Source: Piliocolobus tephrosceles (taxonomy: Eukaryota > Chordata > Mammalia > Primates > Cercopithecidae). From it: a stretch of 64,000 nucleotides of DNA. The notes under the pieces were generated by a model. That model did no database searches and was not told the DNA's origin. It saw nothing but the letters and a program-made list of their open reading frames with translations. The stretch spans positions 5,867,918 through 5,931,917 of the forward strand of contig NC_045436.1 in the NCBI RefSeq assembly GCF_002776525.5, given 5' to 3'. Of the stretch, positions 11,579 to 23,550 are shown one piece after another (the stretch's first letter is position 1; every line of letters begins with the position of its first letter). The position numbers and the translations under genes are program-made.

Positions 11579-12393
11579 AATGTTTACAGAAGGCTCAGAA
11601 GAACCGGTGTGATCCATGGCCAGAGATTCCTTCACTTTCTCAGTCTCACTTAAGGTATTTGAAATATACACAGTAATCAATTGGCTATTGTTATAAATTA
11701 TGTCCCCAAACTACACTCAGGTACGGCGATGACCCAACATACTACACATAACGTCATAGAAAGAGAAAATGCCTACTACTTCCAAACCACCAGACCTAGA
11801 TCATTCTTTTCCTTGGATTCCTAATGCATTTACCTAAATCTTTACTGGATTATTCAAAGGAAGGCCAATATCACCACACAATCAAAAACAGCATGAAATA
11901 TCTGATTTAATGATAGCTGTGTACTTGATATTTGGGGCACAGCTCTGAACTCTTTTGCTCTCATCCTGTATATGCTGCATCAAAGAAACCAGCCGTGAGT
12001 AATGGAGAGGCCCCAAGACTTCAGCAAATCTCCATGTTTTTTTATCATGACTAGATCCCATGTAATTTTCCCAATAACTAGAAATTTTAAGTTACTGCCT
12101 TCTATCTTTAAATATTGTGTGTATAAAAATTAAGATGACAAGTGAAACATACTCATCTGAGGAATTCTCCAGATGCTTCCAGAAGTTACATTTTCGGGGC
12201 TTGGGTTACATCACAGATCTGAACCATCACCAAGTTTTGCATTTCATACTTTATCCAAAGCTTCTTTTCCTTTGAGTAAGAGCTATGACTTCCTCAGACA
12301 TAGTCATTTTCTCTTAATTCTTATCACCAGCAGCTGTGGTTGGTTGGTGTTCTTCTCAGGACTATTTCCAAAAAGAAACCAAGTTTTTTGTTT
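11579..12393. other. Unannotated intronic DNA
   Basis: No repeat or exon recognised. Confidence 0.55.
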
Positions 12394-12494
12394 GTTTGTT
12401 TTTGTTTTTGTTTTTTCCTGAGATGGAGTCTCGCTCTGTCATCAGGCTGGAGTGCAGTGGTGCGATCTCGGCTCACTGCAACCTCCGCCTCCCA
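12394..12494 (-). repeat. 5'-truncated Alu (about 80 bp body)
   Basis: T/G-rich tail end, then only the last part of the right arm ('gagatggagtctcgctctgtc' to 'acctccgcctccc'). Imperfect flanking match ('aaaccaagttttt' / 'ataccaggttttt') suggests a truncated insertion rather than a later deletion. Confidence 0.75.
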
Positions 12495-13859
12495 AGATAC
12501 CAGGTTTTTAATCCCCCCTCCTGTCTCAGAACTTTGAGAACAGGCCCATGGAGCTACACTGGGTTGGCAAGAGTGCCAGGCTCGGCTGGCTCACTGGGTT
12601 AACGATTCAGGTCCACGCTCACAGGACACGGGATTAAAATCTGTGCCTCAGCAAAACCACAAGCTTGTCCTAGACCTCCATCCTGATCACCCATTAATAA
12701 TTGAAATATCGGATAAATCCTTGAACCCCAAAGCTCTCCTCTGTTATTCTCTTCACCGTGTTCTCCAGCTGAAAGATAAATTTCTCAAGAATCTTGAAGG
12801 GGGCAAAATCCAAGCTCCTGCAGACACTGAAGTAGGCTTTTGTGTTTGTGTGGGCTTTTTTGTTGTTTCATTTTGTTTTAAACCCAACAGTTTATTATCT
12901 TCTGCATAGAAAGGAGGCCACTGGGGCTATAAGTATTTCGTGGGCAGTTCTGGGAAGGTGCAGAGATGAACAGGAGGGTACACCAGATACAAAAGGTCCC
13001 CCGTGAGGGCTCCTTATCCTCACTGATGTGAAAGACACAAATGCACTTAAAACAGATGACCTAAACTGAACACCAATCTGCTGGGGAAAAAACGCTGCCA
13101 CAAAGCCAATAAACAAACACTGCAAAACGGAACCACTGAAATAATACGCCAGGGATCCTTAGCACCTCTGTTCTTCCGGAAAGATTCTGCAGTTGTATCC
13201 TCCCTGTTGAGTAGCCTGACCATCATGCTGGGCCTATCACAGCCTCTGGAAGACCATCCGACCACAGCAAGGAGGGGCGCAGAGCCAGGTTTGTTTCCGG
13301 GCCACTTGGTGGGATGCCTGTGTGCCCTGCTGAGGGTGTGCTCACTTACCTGCAAGTGGAAAAACAGGGTAAGTCTGTTCTCCTCCTAAGCAAGAAGAGA
13401 GAGCAGACTGACAGTGGCTCCTTACAGATGTACAGCCCTGGGTAAGACCCAGAAAGGGCAAAACAAGGCAATTATTAGAATGTCACACCACCACTCACAC
13501 ACCCTCCTACCTCGTATCAAAAACATCAGATGGCAACCTCCTAACCATTAAGTCCTAATTGGTCCTTCTAGCTCAGTAACATGTGCACTGAAAAAGGACC
13601 ATGTCTATCCTGCAAAGCCCATCTATTTCAACCACACTATATAAAACAGCTCCTATAGGTCAGGAAAGATTGTAATTACCAGCAGTTAAGTCTCTCTCCT
13701 ACCTCAAAAAAAAAAAAAAAAAAAAAGACCCAGAAAGTTCTCAGAAATAAATGACCCCTTTTTAGAGGTCCAAAGCTGCTTCTTGCTAAACTGCCACTAT
13801 AAGCTTATTAATAACAATAACTGTTAACTGTTCCTGAGCACATAACATTAAACTAAAGA
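12495..13859. other. Unannotated intronic DNA
   Basis: An A-run of 21 at 13706-13726 has no recognisable retroelement body. Frames at 12643-12909 and 13047-13355 show no motif or homologue I know. Confidence 0.5.
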
Positions 13860-13980
13860 TTGCTATCCTCAAGGTTTTACACTGATGAAGGCATTTGATC
13901 CTCAAACAATCTCATGAAGCAGGTGCTGCTATTGTCCCATTTTACACATAAGACACAGAGGCCAGGCATGGGGGCCAGGC
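13860..13980 (-). repeat. MIR fragment
   Basis: 'tttgatcctcaaacaatctcatgaag' and 'cccattttacacataagac' follow the reverse MIR. Confidence 0.65.
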
Positions 13981-14316
13981 TACACAGCTGCTTCTGTACA
14001 GAGCCTGTGCCCAAACTCAGCCAGCCTTCTCCCACATCCGGGCCTCAAGCCACTATCTGGCATTGGCTCTGCTTTCAGAAAACCAACTGAAAAGTCTACA
14101 TGTGTGCAAAGAATCAATAACTGGCTAGAAAAGCAATCAGAGTCAATGAGGAAATAATACTCATCATGATGTGTTGTTTTGATCCTCCCAAACACTGCCA
14201 TTTTTGCACCAATAGCACTTTTTTTCTTTCTGTTAAGAGTAGCAGTTGATACTTTACTCTTTGCCCAGTTTCCGTCTCCTAACATTTTTACAGATCTGGT
14301 TAAAAAACACTACTTA
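13981..14316. other. Unannotated intronic DNA
   Basis: Nothing recognised. Confidence 0.5.
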
Positions 14317-14626
14317 TGGCTGGGCCTGGTGGCTCACACCTGTAATCCCAGCACTTTGGGAGGCCAAGGTGGGCAAATCACCTGAAGTCAGGAGTTCGAG
14401 ACCAGGCTGGCCAATGTGGCGAAACCCCATCTCTACTAAAAATACAAAAATTAGCCAGGTGTGGTGGCACGTGCCTGTAGTCCCAGCTACTTGGGAGGCT
14501 GAGCCAGGAGGATCGCTTGAACCTGGGAGGCGGAGGTTTCAGTGAGCCGATATTGCGTCACTGCACTCCTGCCTGGGTGACAGCGCAAGACTCTGTCTCA
14601 AAAGGAAAAAAACAAAAACAAAAACA
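14317..14626 (+). repeat. AluS element
   Basis: Full-length, tail of CAAAAA units. Short target duplication 'aaaacact' before and after. Confidence 0.9.
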
Positions 14627-14689
14627 CTTTTTGCTTCACTCTAATTATACATTGGAGGATGAAGTACTAAAGGTTCGTCCTAAGAAAAG

Positions 14690-14835
14690 TTAGCAGATCC
14701 AGATTTGAATCCTTGCGCTGCCATTAACTAGCTAGTAATGTTCAACCACAAATTCCTTATCAGTAAATTGATATAATAATAATACCAACCTCAGAGAATT
14801 GGTTGTTGTATTAAATGAAAGAATATCACTGACTA
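14690..14835 (+). repeat. MIR fragment
   Basis: 'tttgaatccttgcgctgccattaactagct' and 'ataataataccaacctcagag' match the forward MIR. Confidence 0.75.
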
Positions 14836-15755
14836 CTATTAGGGCCTCAATAAGTGGAAAACATTATCAGGAATTCTAAAATATTCTTTAGGGAAAACAA
14901 CATGTTTCTTATTTATTTCTTCTTGGATATTTACGTATTTATCATTTTAAGTGTTTATCTTGAATGTTTTATATTTTTTATTTTTATTATTCCCTTATCT
15001 TATTTTCTTAATTTTTAAAATTTGTACTTTTTAATTTATCTTCAATGTTTTATTTCTTTATCTTGAATGTTTGTGTATTTTTCCTCTTGATTTTTAAAAA
15101 CACATCTGTTCTCATATAGGTGGTGGAAATACAGATTTCTTTTATAAAAAGAAAAAGACTCACATGTCATTAAGGATGCAGAATTACTTGGTTCTCCCAT
15201 GTAATAAAATTTCATTTTGATTTGAAATCTACCATTTTGGAGTTTGGAGATGATGGGATAGGGCCAGGTTAAAGGTTACCTTTCCTTTAGCTAGGAGAAA
15301 TAATTGGCATAAATAAAATTTCAGGGCACCATATCAATGATTCAAGAAGAAAAAAAGAAACCCTGTTTTCAAATACTAAAAGGAGTAATCTCTTAGTAGA
15401 ACCATTGATATGCTAATTATAAATAATTTATCCATTCATTAGATAGCCTAAGGACAAGAAAGTAATAAGACTGCATTCCATTAAACATTCTATAAAATTT
15501 AAATCTTTCACTTATTTAGACAGGTCTTCCTCCCAATTATCCCAAATTAGTGCAATTCTAGTCCTAGTTATATATATTACATTGTCTAGTGGAACATTAT
15601 ATACACAGCAAGTCACATCTGACAAAAGCTTAATTAGGTGATCAATTTTTCTTGACTAGAGCTTAAGAAGAGCTCAAGTATCCTTCAGAAATAATTCTTC
15701 ATGATAATAGACTTCACTTGGAATTATTCTTCAAGCAACTTTGCAAGTGTGTTTG
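14836..15755. other. AT-rich intronic DNA with imperfect repeats
   Basis: 14940-15090 repeats a motif like 'tttatcttgaatgtttt' three times with divergence. No transposon recognised. Confidence 0.55.
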
Positions 15756-15881
15756 GGGCCGGGGAAGGTGGCTCACGCCTGTAATCCCAGAACTTTAGGA
15801 GGCCAGGTGGGAGGATCGCTTGAGCCCAGGAGTTCAAGACCAGCCTGGGCAACAGAGCAAGACCCCAACTCTACCAAAAAA
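15756..15881 (+). repeat. Free left Alu monomer (FLAM-type)
   Basis: Only the left arm, ending in 'accaaaaaataag'. Flanks share 'aagtg(t/a)gtttg', so it was probably inserted as a monomer. Confidence 0.75.
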
Positions 15882-16384
15882 TAAGTGAGTTTGAAATGAC
15901 AGTCTGTGATTAAGATTCAAATTTTCACCCATTGTACTTCTTTCTATTTGGATTCCTTTTTTGAGAATTGAGACTACCATCATTAGAGAACCATTCAGAA
16001 GATTAAGAAGTATCATATACCAAACCTGTGCTTCCATCTTCTCATATACCAACCTGTGCTTTCACTAGAACAAACCCCCAAAGGAGACATCCCATCAGCA
16101 CTGACTTCATTCGAAGGTTACAGCACGGGGAGAAAAAGAAACTTCAACTTCCTCATTACTCTAGATCCTCCTACTTGGCAAACTGATAAACCTAGAAAAA
16201 TCCAAATGTTTGATATTCTTACTTTTGCACTCAGATTATAGAGCACTACATATAAACATCACTCCGTCATACAAATTAAGGCCACCACAAATTCATGGTA
16301 TCCAGACTCAGCAGGTCTCCCTAAGACTCTCTAAGGGAGGTCTATGCATGTACCTTCTGATGCCAGCACAGCTATCTTAACTCT
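15882..16384. other. Unannotated DNA with 29-bp tandem duplication
   Basis: 'tcatataccaa(a)cctgtgctt' occurs at 16013 and 16042, period 29. Otherwise nothing recognised. Confidence 0.6.
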
Positions 16385-16900
16385 GGTATCTTGCCCATGA
16401 CCTCCTCCAAATCTTGCAGCCAACTTCCGGCTTCAAGGTGGAGACAGGCACCACCAGGCATGGAATTCCTCAACATTCTGGCCCTGACACCCTTGAGAGC
16501 CTATCTCTATCCACTGCCTGCCTATCAGTTTCTTCCTCTAGGCCCTACAATCCATTTTCCACCCTCAGACAGGGCAATCTCTCTCTCTCATGTAAATCCC
16601 AACATGTCACTCCCCTACTTCAAGTCTGTCTGGGACTCATTAAGCTCAGAATAACCTGACAGCTCCTCGCTTGAAATATAAGGTCCTCCTGGGTCCCGGC
16701 CTCTCCTCTCTCTCGCCTTGTCTCTATCATCCGCTGGCCTCTAGAAGGAGGGCACTGCCTGGGAGACTCCTCCTGTCTCCAACCTCTCTTGTCCTTTCCT
16801 GCTGGGCTGCCTGCCCCTCCAAGGGCAGACACGGGGCTCCTGTGCCTCCTCAGAAGTCCTTTCCCATCTCCTAGTCTCTGTGGGATCCAGCCCTCCTTAC
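16385..16900 (+). repeat. Possible LINE-2 remnant
   Basis: 'catgtcactcccctacttcaagtctg' and the CT-rich composition resemble the L2 3' coding part; the rest is too decayed to align by eye. Confidence 0.4.
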
Positions 16901-16929
16901 TCAGGCCCCCATCATCACCCTCATCCCAC

Positions 16930-17037
16930 TGTCACGCAGTGGTTTCCTGTCACGCAGTGGTTTCCTGTCACGCAGTGGTTTCCTGTCACACAGTGGTTTC
17001 CTGTCACGCAGTGGTTTCCTGTCACGCAGTGGTTTCC
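16930..17037. repeat. 18-bp minisatellite, six copies
   Basis: Six direct units of 'tgtcacgcagtggtttcc'. Five are identical and the fourth has 'cacacag' instead of 'cacgcag'. The period is a multiple of three, so frames crossing it stay open on both strands. Confidence 0.95.
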
Positions 17038-17225
17038 TGTCTATCTCCAGCCAACTGTGGGGGCCTGCAAGGCAAGCACGGATCCTGACTCTCTAATAAA
17101 ACAAGCACACATGTCAAGGCCCTGACACGAACAGGCAACGCTGGTTTGCTGAAGGTGTGAGGAAGCAGTGAGGATCTGAAGGAAGGCGCTGAGAGGCTCC
17201 CTGTCCTGGACAGGCAATTCCAAAT

Positions 17226-17420
17226 CAGTGGCTACCAAACCTAACTGTACATCAGAATCACCTCAAGAGCTTTTAAAACATAAAGTTCTGGGCCCCATCC
17301 CAAGCTACAAATACTTGGGGAATGAGGCCAAGATGTGTATCTGCTTAACAAGCTCCCCAGATGATTCTGTAGAAGGAACCAACTCAATGCTGCTCCACAG
17401 ATGGTGTCTAGGAACCACAG
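17226..17420 (+). mobile_element. MER5A (hAT-Charlie non-autonomous element)
   Basis: Starts 'cagtgg', then 'acatcagaatcacctcaagagcttttaaaa', 'tgggccccatccc', 'caagctccccagatgattctg' and ends near 'ggaaccacag', the MER5A order. Confidence 0.75.
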
Positions 17421-17969
17421 TCTACAGAGTGTTCCTACCTTCTGGAGGGTACATCTAGAATACAAGACAGAGTCAACTCAGTCAACTCAATGCTGCCCCT
17501 GCTGAATGCAGCCTGACAACTCCATGCCACACCCCTCACAGCCCCAGGTAAGGACTCATCCAACACCTCACTTTCTGCAGCTCACCCCCAAGGATATTCT
17601 AAGCTCTTCACTACATTTTAAGCAACTTGGGAAGGGCCCATATAGTTACATCCCACAGCACTACCTCACAGCACACACTGCAAACAGGGATAAAACTTGA
17701 AGAATTACAAGTTGACTTTGCCTGTATTTAAATATTTCCCTTACTTGGAAAAAAAAAATAAGACAACAGTATTCAAATAAAAGCACAGGAAACTAGAAGC
17801 AGTTTTGTTGATCAGCTCTGCCTTTGTCTTCCATGTTGGTTATTAATCAGGTGACAGTGGCCTTCTAAGAAAGACTCCAGCCGATCATGTTTCTCTGTGC
17901 AGCAGACCACACAGAGATTACTCCAGTTTTCTTCTAACTTCTCAGAGAAGACAGATCATGCACAGCACG
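17421..17969. other. Unannotated intronic DNA
   Basis: Nothing recognised. Confidence 0.5.
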
Positions 17970-18730
17970 GAGCTATGAGTATACTTCATAACATACATGA
18001 CTAAGAACACACATCCATGAGGATGGCTACTATCAAGGAAAAAAAAACAGAAAATAACAAGTGTTGTCAGGGATGTGGAGAAATTAGAACCTTTGTACAC
18101 TGTTGGTGGGTATGCAAAATGGTGCAACCACTGTGAAAAATGGTTTGGTGGTTCCTCAAACTAAGTTAAACAGAATTACCACGTGAGCCAGCAATGCTGC
18201 TTCTGGGTATGTACATAAAGGAACTGAAGGCAGGGACTTGCCAGTTCTTTGTACACCTGTGTGCACAGCAGCATTCTTCACAAGAGCATTCTTCACAAAT
18301 GCAAAATGGTGCAACCACTGTGAAAAATGGTTTGGTGTCCATCAACAGATGAATGAATAAACAAAACGTTGTACATGTGGGCAATGCAATACGATTCTGC
18401 CTTAACAAGAATAAGATTCCAACACACGCTACAACATGGATGAACCTTGGTGATATGCTAAGTGAAATAAACCAGTCACAAAAGGACAGATATTTTATGA
18501 TTCTACTTAGATGAGGTGGGGTAATCAATTTCAGAGACAGACAGTAGAACAGTAGTTGCAGGAGATCGGGGTAGGGAGGACTGGGATTAGTGTGTAATAG
18601 GTACACAGTTTCGGTTCTGCAAGATGAAAACAGTTCCCAGGATACACCCTGATGCTGGCCTCACAACAATGTGAACATACTTGATACCGCTGAACTGTAC
18701 CCTTAAGAAGTTAAGATGGTAACTTTTGTG
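17970..18730 (+). repeat. Old LINE-1 3' end (L1M-type), 5' part
   Basis: L1 ORF2/3' UTR landmarks in order: 'gttgtcagggatgtggagaaatt', 'cactgttggtggg', 'catggatgaaccttggtga', 'taagtgaaataaaccagtcac', 'ctgaactgtacccttaagaag'. Stop-laden. Contains an internal 39-bp duplication (18112-18150 and 18299-18337). Interrupted by an Alu and resumes at 19028. Confidence 0.85.
18112..18337 (+). repeat. 39-bp exact direct repeat within LINE-1
   Basis: A 39-bp block starting 'atgcaaaatggtgcaacc' occurs at 18112-18150 (its expected L1 place) and again at 18299-18337, where L1 normally reads 'cacaatagccaaaaggtgg..'. A 15-bp tandem ('agcattcttcacaag' at 18270 and 18285) adjoins the second copy. Confidence 0.9.
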
Positions 18731-19027
18731 CCGGGTGTGGTGGCTCACACCTGTAATCCCAACACTTCGGGAGGCTGAGGTGGGTGGATCACAAGGTCAG
18801 GAGTTTAAGATCAGCCTGGCCAACATGGTGAAATCCCACCTCTACTAAAAATACAAAAATTAGCCAGGCGTGGTGGCAGGCACCTGTCATCCCAGCTACT
18901 CGGAGGCTGAGGCAGAGAACTGCTTGAACCCGAGAGGTGGAGGCTGCAGTGAGCCGAGATTGTGCCACTGCACTCTAGCCTGGGCGACAGTGAGAGACTC
19001 TGTTTTTTTTTAAAAAAAAAAAAAAAA
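18731..19027 (+). repeat. AluS element inserted in LINE-1
   Basis: Full Alu with an unusual 'gtttttttttaaaaaaa' tail junction. LINE-1 sequence on both sides is continuous apart from a diverged target duplication ('gatggtaacttttgt' / 'gacggtatgtgtttgt'). Confidence 0.85.
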
Positions 19028-19075
19028 GACGGTATGTGTTTGTTTTACCACAATTTGAAAAAGTAAGTTTAAAAA
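19028..19075 (+). repeat. Old LINE-1 3' end, distal part
   Basis: 'ggtatgtgtttgttttaccacaatttg' is the last part of the L1 3' UTR that continues the element at 17970. Confidence 0.7.
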
Positions 19076-20901
19076 AATGCATGACTAAAAATGAATCTAA
19101 ACAGTTAAAATAATATTTGCACCTTAGGAACAAACCATTCATCTTCTCAAAGCACCAGGGAATAGCGAATTTATGGAAAGTCATCTAGCTCAGATCAATG
19201 CAATTTCTGTACATTTAATGTGCTGTATATCATTAACCCTTTGCTTTAAAGAGGTAGTTTACCAGTCAAATCTCTCCCAGCATATCATTAGGAGGAGGAA
19301 GACAATAAGAAGTAGACATGCATATAATTAAGAAATTCTTATCTTAGGAAACTGAATACAAGTGAATTTGACCTTTTTCATATAATGAGTTTATCTTTTG
19401 GTGTCTTGATTCTAAATTTAAAAATACAGAGAAACTATAAATCATATTTTTAGTTAAAAGCTTACAACTTTGTGTTACATTTCTTCAGTATAGTATACAC
19501 AGAATTTAAGTGTTAGCTAGTAAGTGTTAATAAAAGATATAATTTTTAACTATTATATACTGTTTAAAAGTAATTTTGGTCTTTTAAAAATATATACCGT
19601 AAATCATAAAGCTTTGTGACTGCTCTTAAATGTTCTAAAGATCTGGGGTTTCCTTTATCTGTATTATTTTAGATCTTATACATTCCAAGGATTATGTAGG
19701 AGCTAGATTTTGAAAGTCCTCCTACTAACAGAACTGAACGAAGCTTATGTTTGCATATTACCCACAGTCACTGTGTTGCCATGGGTTACCGAACCATCCT
19801 CCTGGACCACTGAAATGCTGGAGGGAACTGTTAACAGATTTTCTCCGCTGACCCTCCTACAGGGAGTCACAAGGACGCTTTTTTTTTGTTTTCCCCCAAA
19901 TTGAAGATTTTTTAATATACATCTAATGTATTCTAAACCAGTTCACTGATTCTTATCAAAGATACAGTTGGTTCACCCAAATTTTAACCAACTATCCTTT
20001 TTAACCATATTCAACAACATTTCTAGTTTATTAATTTCTTTCTTGATTACCTTGAACTGAATTGTATCTTACACCATGCAAACCCATGGAACTTCTTCTT
20101 TGCCTCCAGTTCCGTCACTTTAAATTATTGTCTCAGGTACTGTCAAATTGTTCCATTATTTGGATCCTAGCCTACTGCTATCCTCAGAATAATGTTCAGT
20201 CGAACTCTTACAACAACAGATAGCAGAAATTAGACTGTGCTAAACCAAATGCTTCTTCAGCAATTTTTCATAACTAAAAAAGTCAAAAAAAAAAATACAA
20301 GAGAAAAGGAGCAAGCAAAAGAAAATGATTTGCAAATGAATGAAATTATGTTTATGTTTGAGACTTCTTTTCATTTGAAGCTTCAAATTTTGTTGTGAGG
20401 TACCTTTGCACTAAATAAGTTAAGACCTAGGAGTTGTTCGATCCCAACTATCTCATCTTCTCTAAGAATCAGGGATGTTCACTGCATGATTGACAGCTCA
20501 TGATAACACTAAGCCAATTAAGATGACTAAGGAGCTCACAAGCGCATTACAATGGCATTTGAAACCCACTCTAAGGTGCTAAAAAGAGGAAGAGGAAGAA
20601 ATAGCAGCAGGGAAACACTCAGCAAATGCCCCAGCCCACCCCTTGCCAGATCTTAGGAGGCTTTATTGTTCTTTGGGTAAGGCAAGATAATTCTCAGAAG
20701 AACCTCAGCTGGCTGAGAAGAGATTATTTTTAAATAACATACACAAATATTTAGGGTTAGACTTGTTAGAATATGCAAGGAGCCCTAAAATCTGCTCTCT
20801 CATTATGCACAGACTTCTACAGTGGGGTGCACTTAGAGGAAGTGCAAGACGAACCACTGGGGGAATGAAATAATATTAAATACTTTATTTAAAAATAAGT
20901 A
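19076..20901. other. Unannotated AT-rich intronic DNA
   Basis: No repeat or exon recognised across 1.8 kb. Confidence 0.5.
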
Positions 20902-21212
20902 GGCTGGGTGTGGTGACTCACACCTGTAATCCCAGCACTTTGGGAGGCCAAGGCAGGCAGATCACTTGAGGTCAGGAGTTCAAGACCAGCCTGGCCAACA
21001 TGGTGAAACCCCGTCTCTACTAAAAATACAAAAATTAGCCAGGAGTGGTGGCAGGCAGCTTTAATCCCAGCTATTTGGGAGGCTGAGGCAGGAGAATTGC
21101 TTGAACCCAGGAGGCAGAGGTTGCAGTGAGCCGAGATGGCACCACTGTACTCCAGCCTGCGTGACAGAGCAAGACCCTGTCTCAAAATAAAAATAAAAAT
21201 AAATAAAAATAA
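20902..21212 (+). repeat. AluS element
   Basis: Full-length with an AATAAAAATA-type tail; 'aaaaataag' flanks both ends. Confidence 0.9.
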
Positions 21213-21256
21213 GAAGTTATTTTACTAACATTGAACACGATTAAAAGTATACATAT

Positions 21257-21292
21257 GAGTGTGTGTGTGTGTGTGTGTATGTGTGTGTGTGA
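21257..21292 (+). repeat. (TG)n microsatellite
   Basis: About 17 TG units with one TA interruption. Confidence 0.95.
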
Positions 21293-21324
21293 AATCTCAG
21301 TTTTCTCAGATTTTTTACATTTGT

Positions 21325-21432
21325 GTTGCTAAAATAGTGATCGGTGGCATCCTTGCAGGATTGCTGTGAGGATTAAATAAGGTAACACACAGGTACCAAC
21401 GTACCAAGTACATGCTCAATAAACAATGGTTT
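21325..21432 (+). repeat. MIR 3' end
   Basis: 'tgctgtgaggattaaataagg' and 'acatgctcaataaacaatgg' match the forward MIR. Confidence 0.75.
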
Positions 21433-21722
21433 CCGCCCAGGTCCAGTGGCTCATGTCTATAATCCGAGCACGTTGGGAGGCCAAGGCAGGAGGCCTCCTT
21501 GACCCCAGGAGTTTGAAACCAGCCTGGGTAACATGGCGAGACCCAGTCTAAAAAAAATTAAAAAACAGCCGGGTATGGTGGTACACAACTGTAGTCCCAG
21601 CTACCTGGGAGGCCGAGGTAGCAGGATTGCTTGATCCCAGGAGGTAGAGGTTGCAGTGAGCTACGATAGCACCACTGCACTCCAGCCTGGGTGACAAAGT
21701 GAGACCATCTTAAAAAACAATC
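21433..21722 (+). repeat. AluJ element inserted at MIR end
   Basis: Diverged Alu. 'caatggtttcc' before and after marks a target duplication inside the MIR. Confidence 0.85.
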
Positions 21723-21733
21723 CCAATAACAAC

Positions 21734-23309
21734 AATGGTTTCCTTTGTTAGGGGAAAGGGAATTGAGGGTAAAGAGGCTCCTTTTTCATACTGACATTTC
21801 AGGAGCACACCAGAACTCCACTATCTTTGAGGAAGCATGCTCTCAAACTGTGCTTATGTCCCAGGCCTGAGCCACTGCTGAGCTTCACACACACCTCCCA
21901 GCGGGGCCTGACTCCATGACTGCAGAACCTTAAACCCCACCTCTAACAGGCCCACAGCACCAATCCCAGCCCGAGCACACTCCACCACGCTGCCTTGGAG
22001 AGGAAGCCTTGCACGCATATGGCTGCATCTCACAATGGAAACCTCCATTTCTAGCCCTTAGGCCAGGATGGTACACTACTATTTACTATGCCTCTGGCAT
22101 CCCCAACAAACATTCTGTGTAACTCTCCGTGTGTTTAAATCACCCACATCAAGCAGGGTACACCATATGGAAAAACAAGATCTGCATGCTCCAGAAGCTA
22201 TGCTTTGACTAAAGAAAGCCAATACTTGTGGAATGTTAAGTAGAAGAGGCTTTCCAAGTTCAATTAGTTGGGCATAACCAGAGAAAACAAGTTACTTAGT
22301 ACCGTTTCCGTTTTTCTTTAGTTATGTTTCCCTTGATTTGAAGGAAGGGAAAGGATGTGTTGCAAATGAATAAGTAACATGGAAACTCAGGGCTAGATGC
22401 AGCAAAGGTGGACAGCTTTGAGCTCCCAGATCCTGGCTGGTGCAGAGGTTCACAGGAGGTGGGTGCAGAGGGAAAACCCATTCTGCTCCTCCAGCTCAGG
22501 CTGTCATCCCGGAGCCCCGGGCCTGGCTGCCAAACCATCTGCTTGTAGCAGATGAAAAATTCACACATGTGAAAAGTGGACCTCCAATTCTAGCACCCTC
22601 CTTTATTTCCTACGCAACCCAGCGGCCATGCTGACCTGAGATTCCACTGGGCCCATCACTACTTTTATAAACTCACCAAAGGAGGAACATGCACTTGGTT
22701 GGCAGGAGAGAGCCTACTGGCTTTACTTTCAAAATCGGCCTTGAAAGATGTCCCTTCGTCTCACAGCTTTCCTCTCTCAATTGTGCTTCTGCGAGACTGG
22801 TTTTTATTGCATATGCAAACACATCAACACGCAGCTGAACTCGCAGCTCAGAAGGGGAGTTTTCTCCTTTACCTTCAACTGAAAAGTCTAAATAAGTATC
22901 TCAGAGTAAGCTATGTCTGATTATATGGGACACAATTTCCCCGATTTTAAGTAAAGCCAAGCTCTCTTAGAGTTATATTCCACGGGAACATTGACTGCCG
23001 ACCGCGCGGTGATTCTCTGCCATTTTCCCTTAGTTGGAAGTTCAAGGACAAATAAGCCCACTTAGACAAATGAATAATTCCGTAGATTTCCTTAGCAGAG
23101 CACATACCAAAATCAGTAAGAAACGGAATATTTGATTTCTGATAAATGAGTACCAAATATTAGGCGAAGAATCCCATTTAAAGCTGCTTTTAACTATGTG
23201 CGGCACTAGACAAGTTGCCCGCTGGTTCTCTTCTTCCGCATCCTCAGGTGTAAAACACTTAGAAACCAGTCAATCCTGTATAGTTATGTTCCAAAAGAAA
23301 TAATCATAT
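21734..23309. other. Unannotated intronic DNA
   Basis: No repeat recognised. Frames at 22296-22634 and 22699-22920 lack motifs. Confidence 0.5.
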
Positions 23310-23550
23310 AGTAGCAAAGATGTACTAGGTTCTTACGGTGCGTCAGGCACTATGCTAATTATTTTGATTGCATTTGCTCATTTAATCCACACAACAACTA
23401 TAAATTAGATACTATTTTATCCTCATCTTAAAGATAAGAAAGCAGAGGATAGACTGGTAACATAGATTGTTAGGATTCCACAGCCAGCAAGTGGGTGCTA
23501 GCACCAATGTGTGAATGTCTGATTTCAAAGCCCTAAATCACAGTGCTGCC
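23310..23550 (-). repeat. MIR element
   Basis: 'tcaggcactatgctaatt', 'tttaatccacacaacaac' and 'cctcatcttaaagataag' match the reverse MIR. Confidence 0.8.

Noticed and set aside
16930..17037. CRISPR-like direct repeats
   Set aside because: Units are contiguous with no spacers, 18 bp long, and in a primate intron.
16789..17125. Overlapping frames with six HAVVSC- or TQWFPV-like repeats
   Set aside because: They are translations of the 18-bp minisatellite, whose period keeps frames open; no coding context.
18166..18606. 146-codon minus-strand frame
   Set aside because: Antisense of decayed LINE-1 ORF2; no independent motif.
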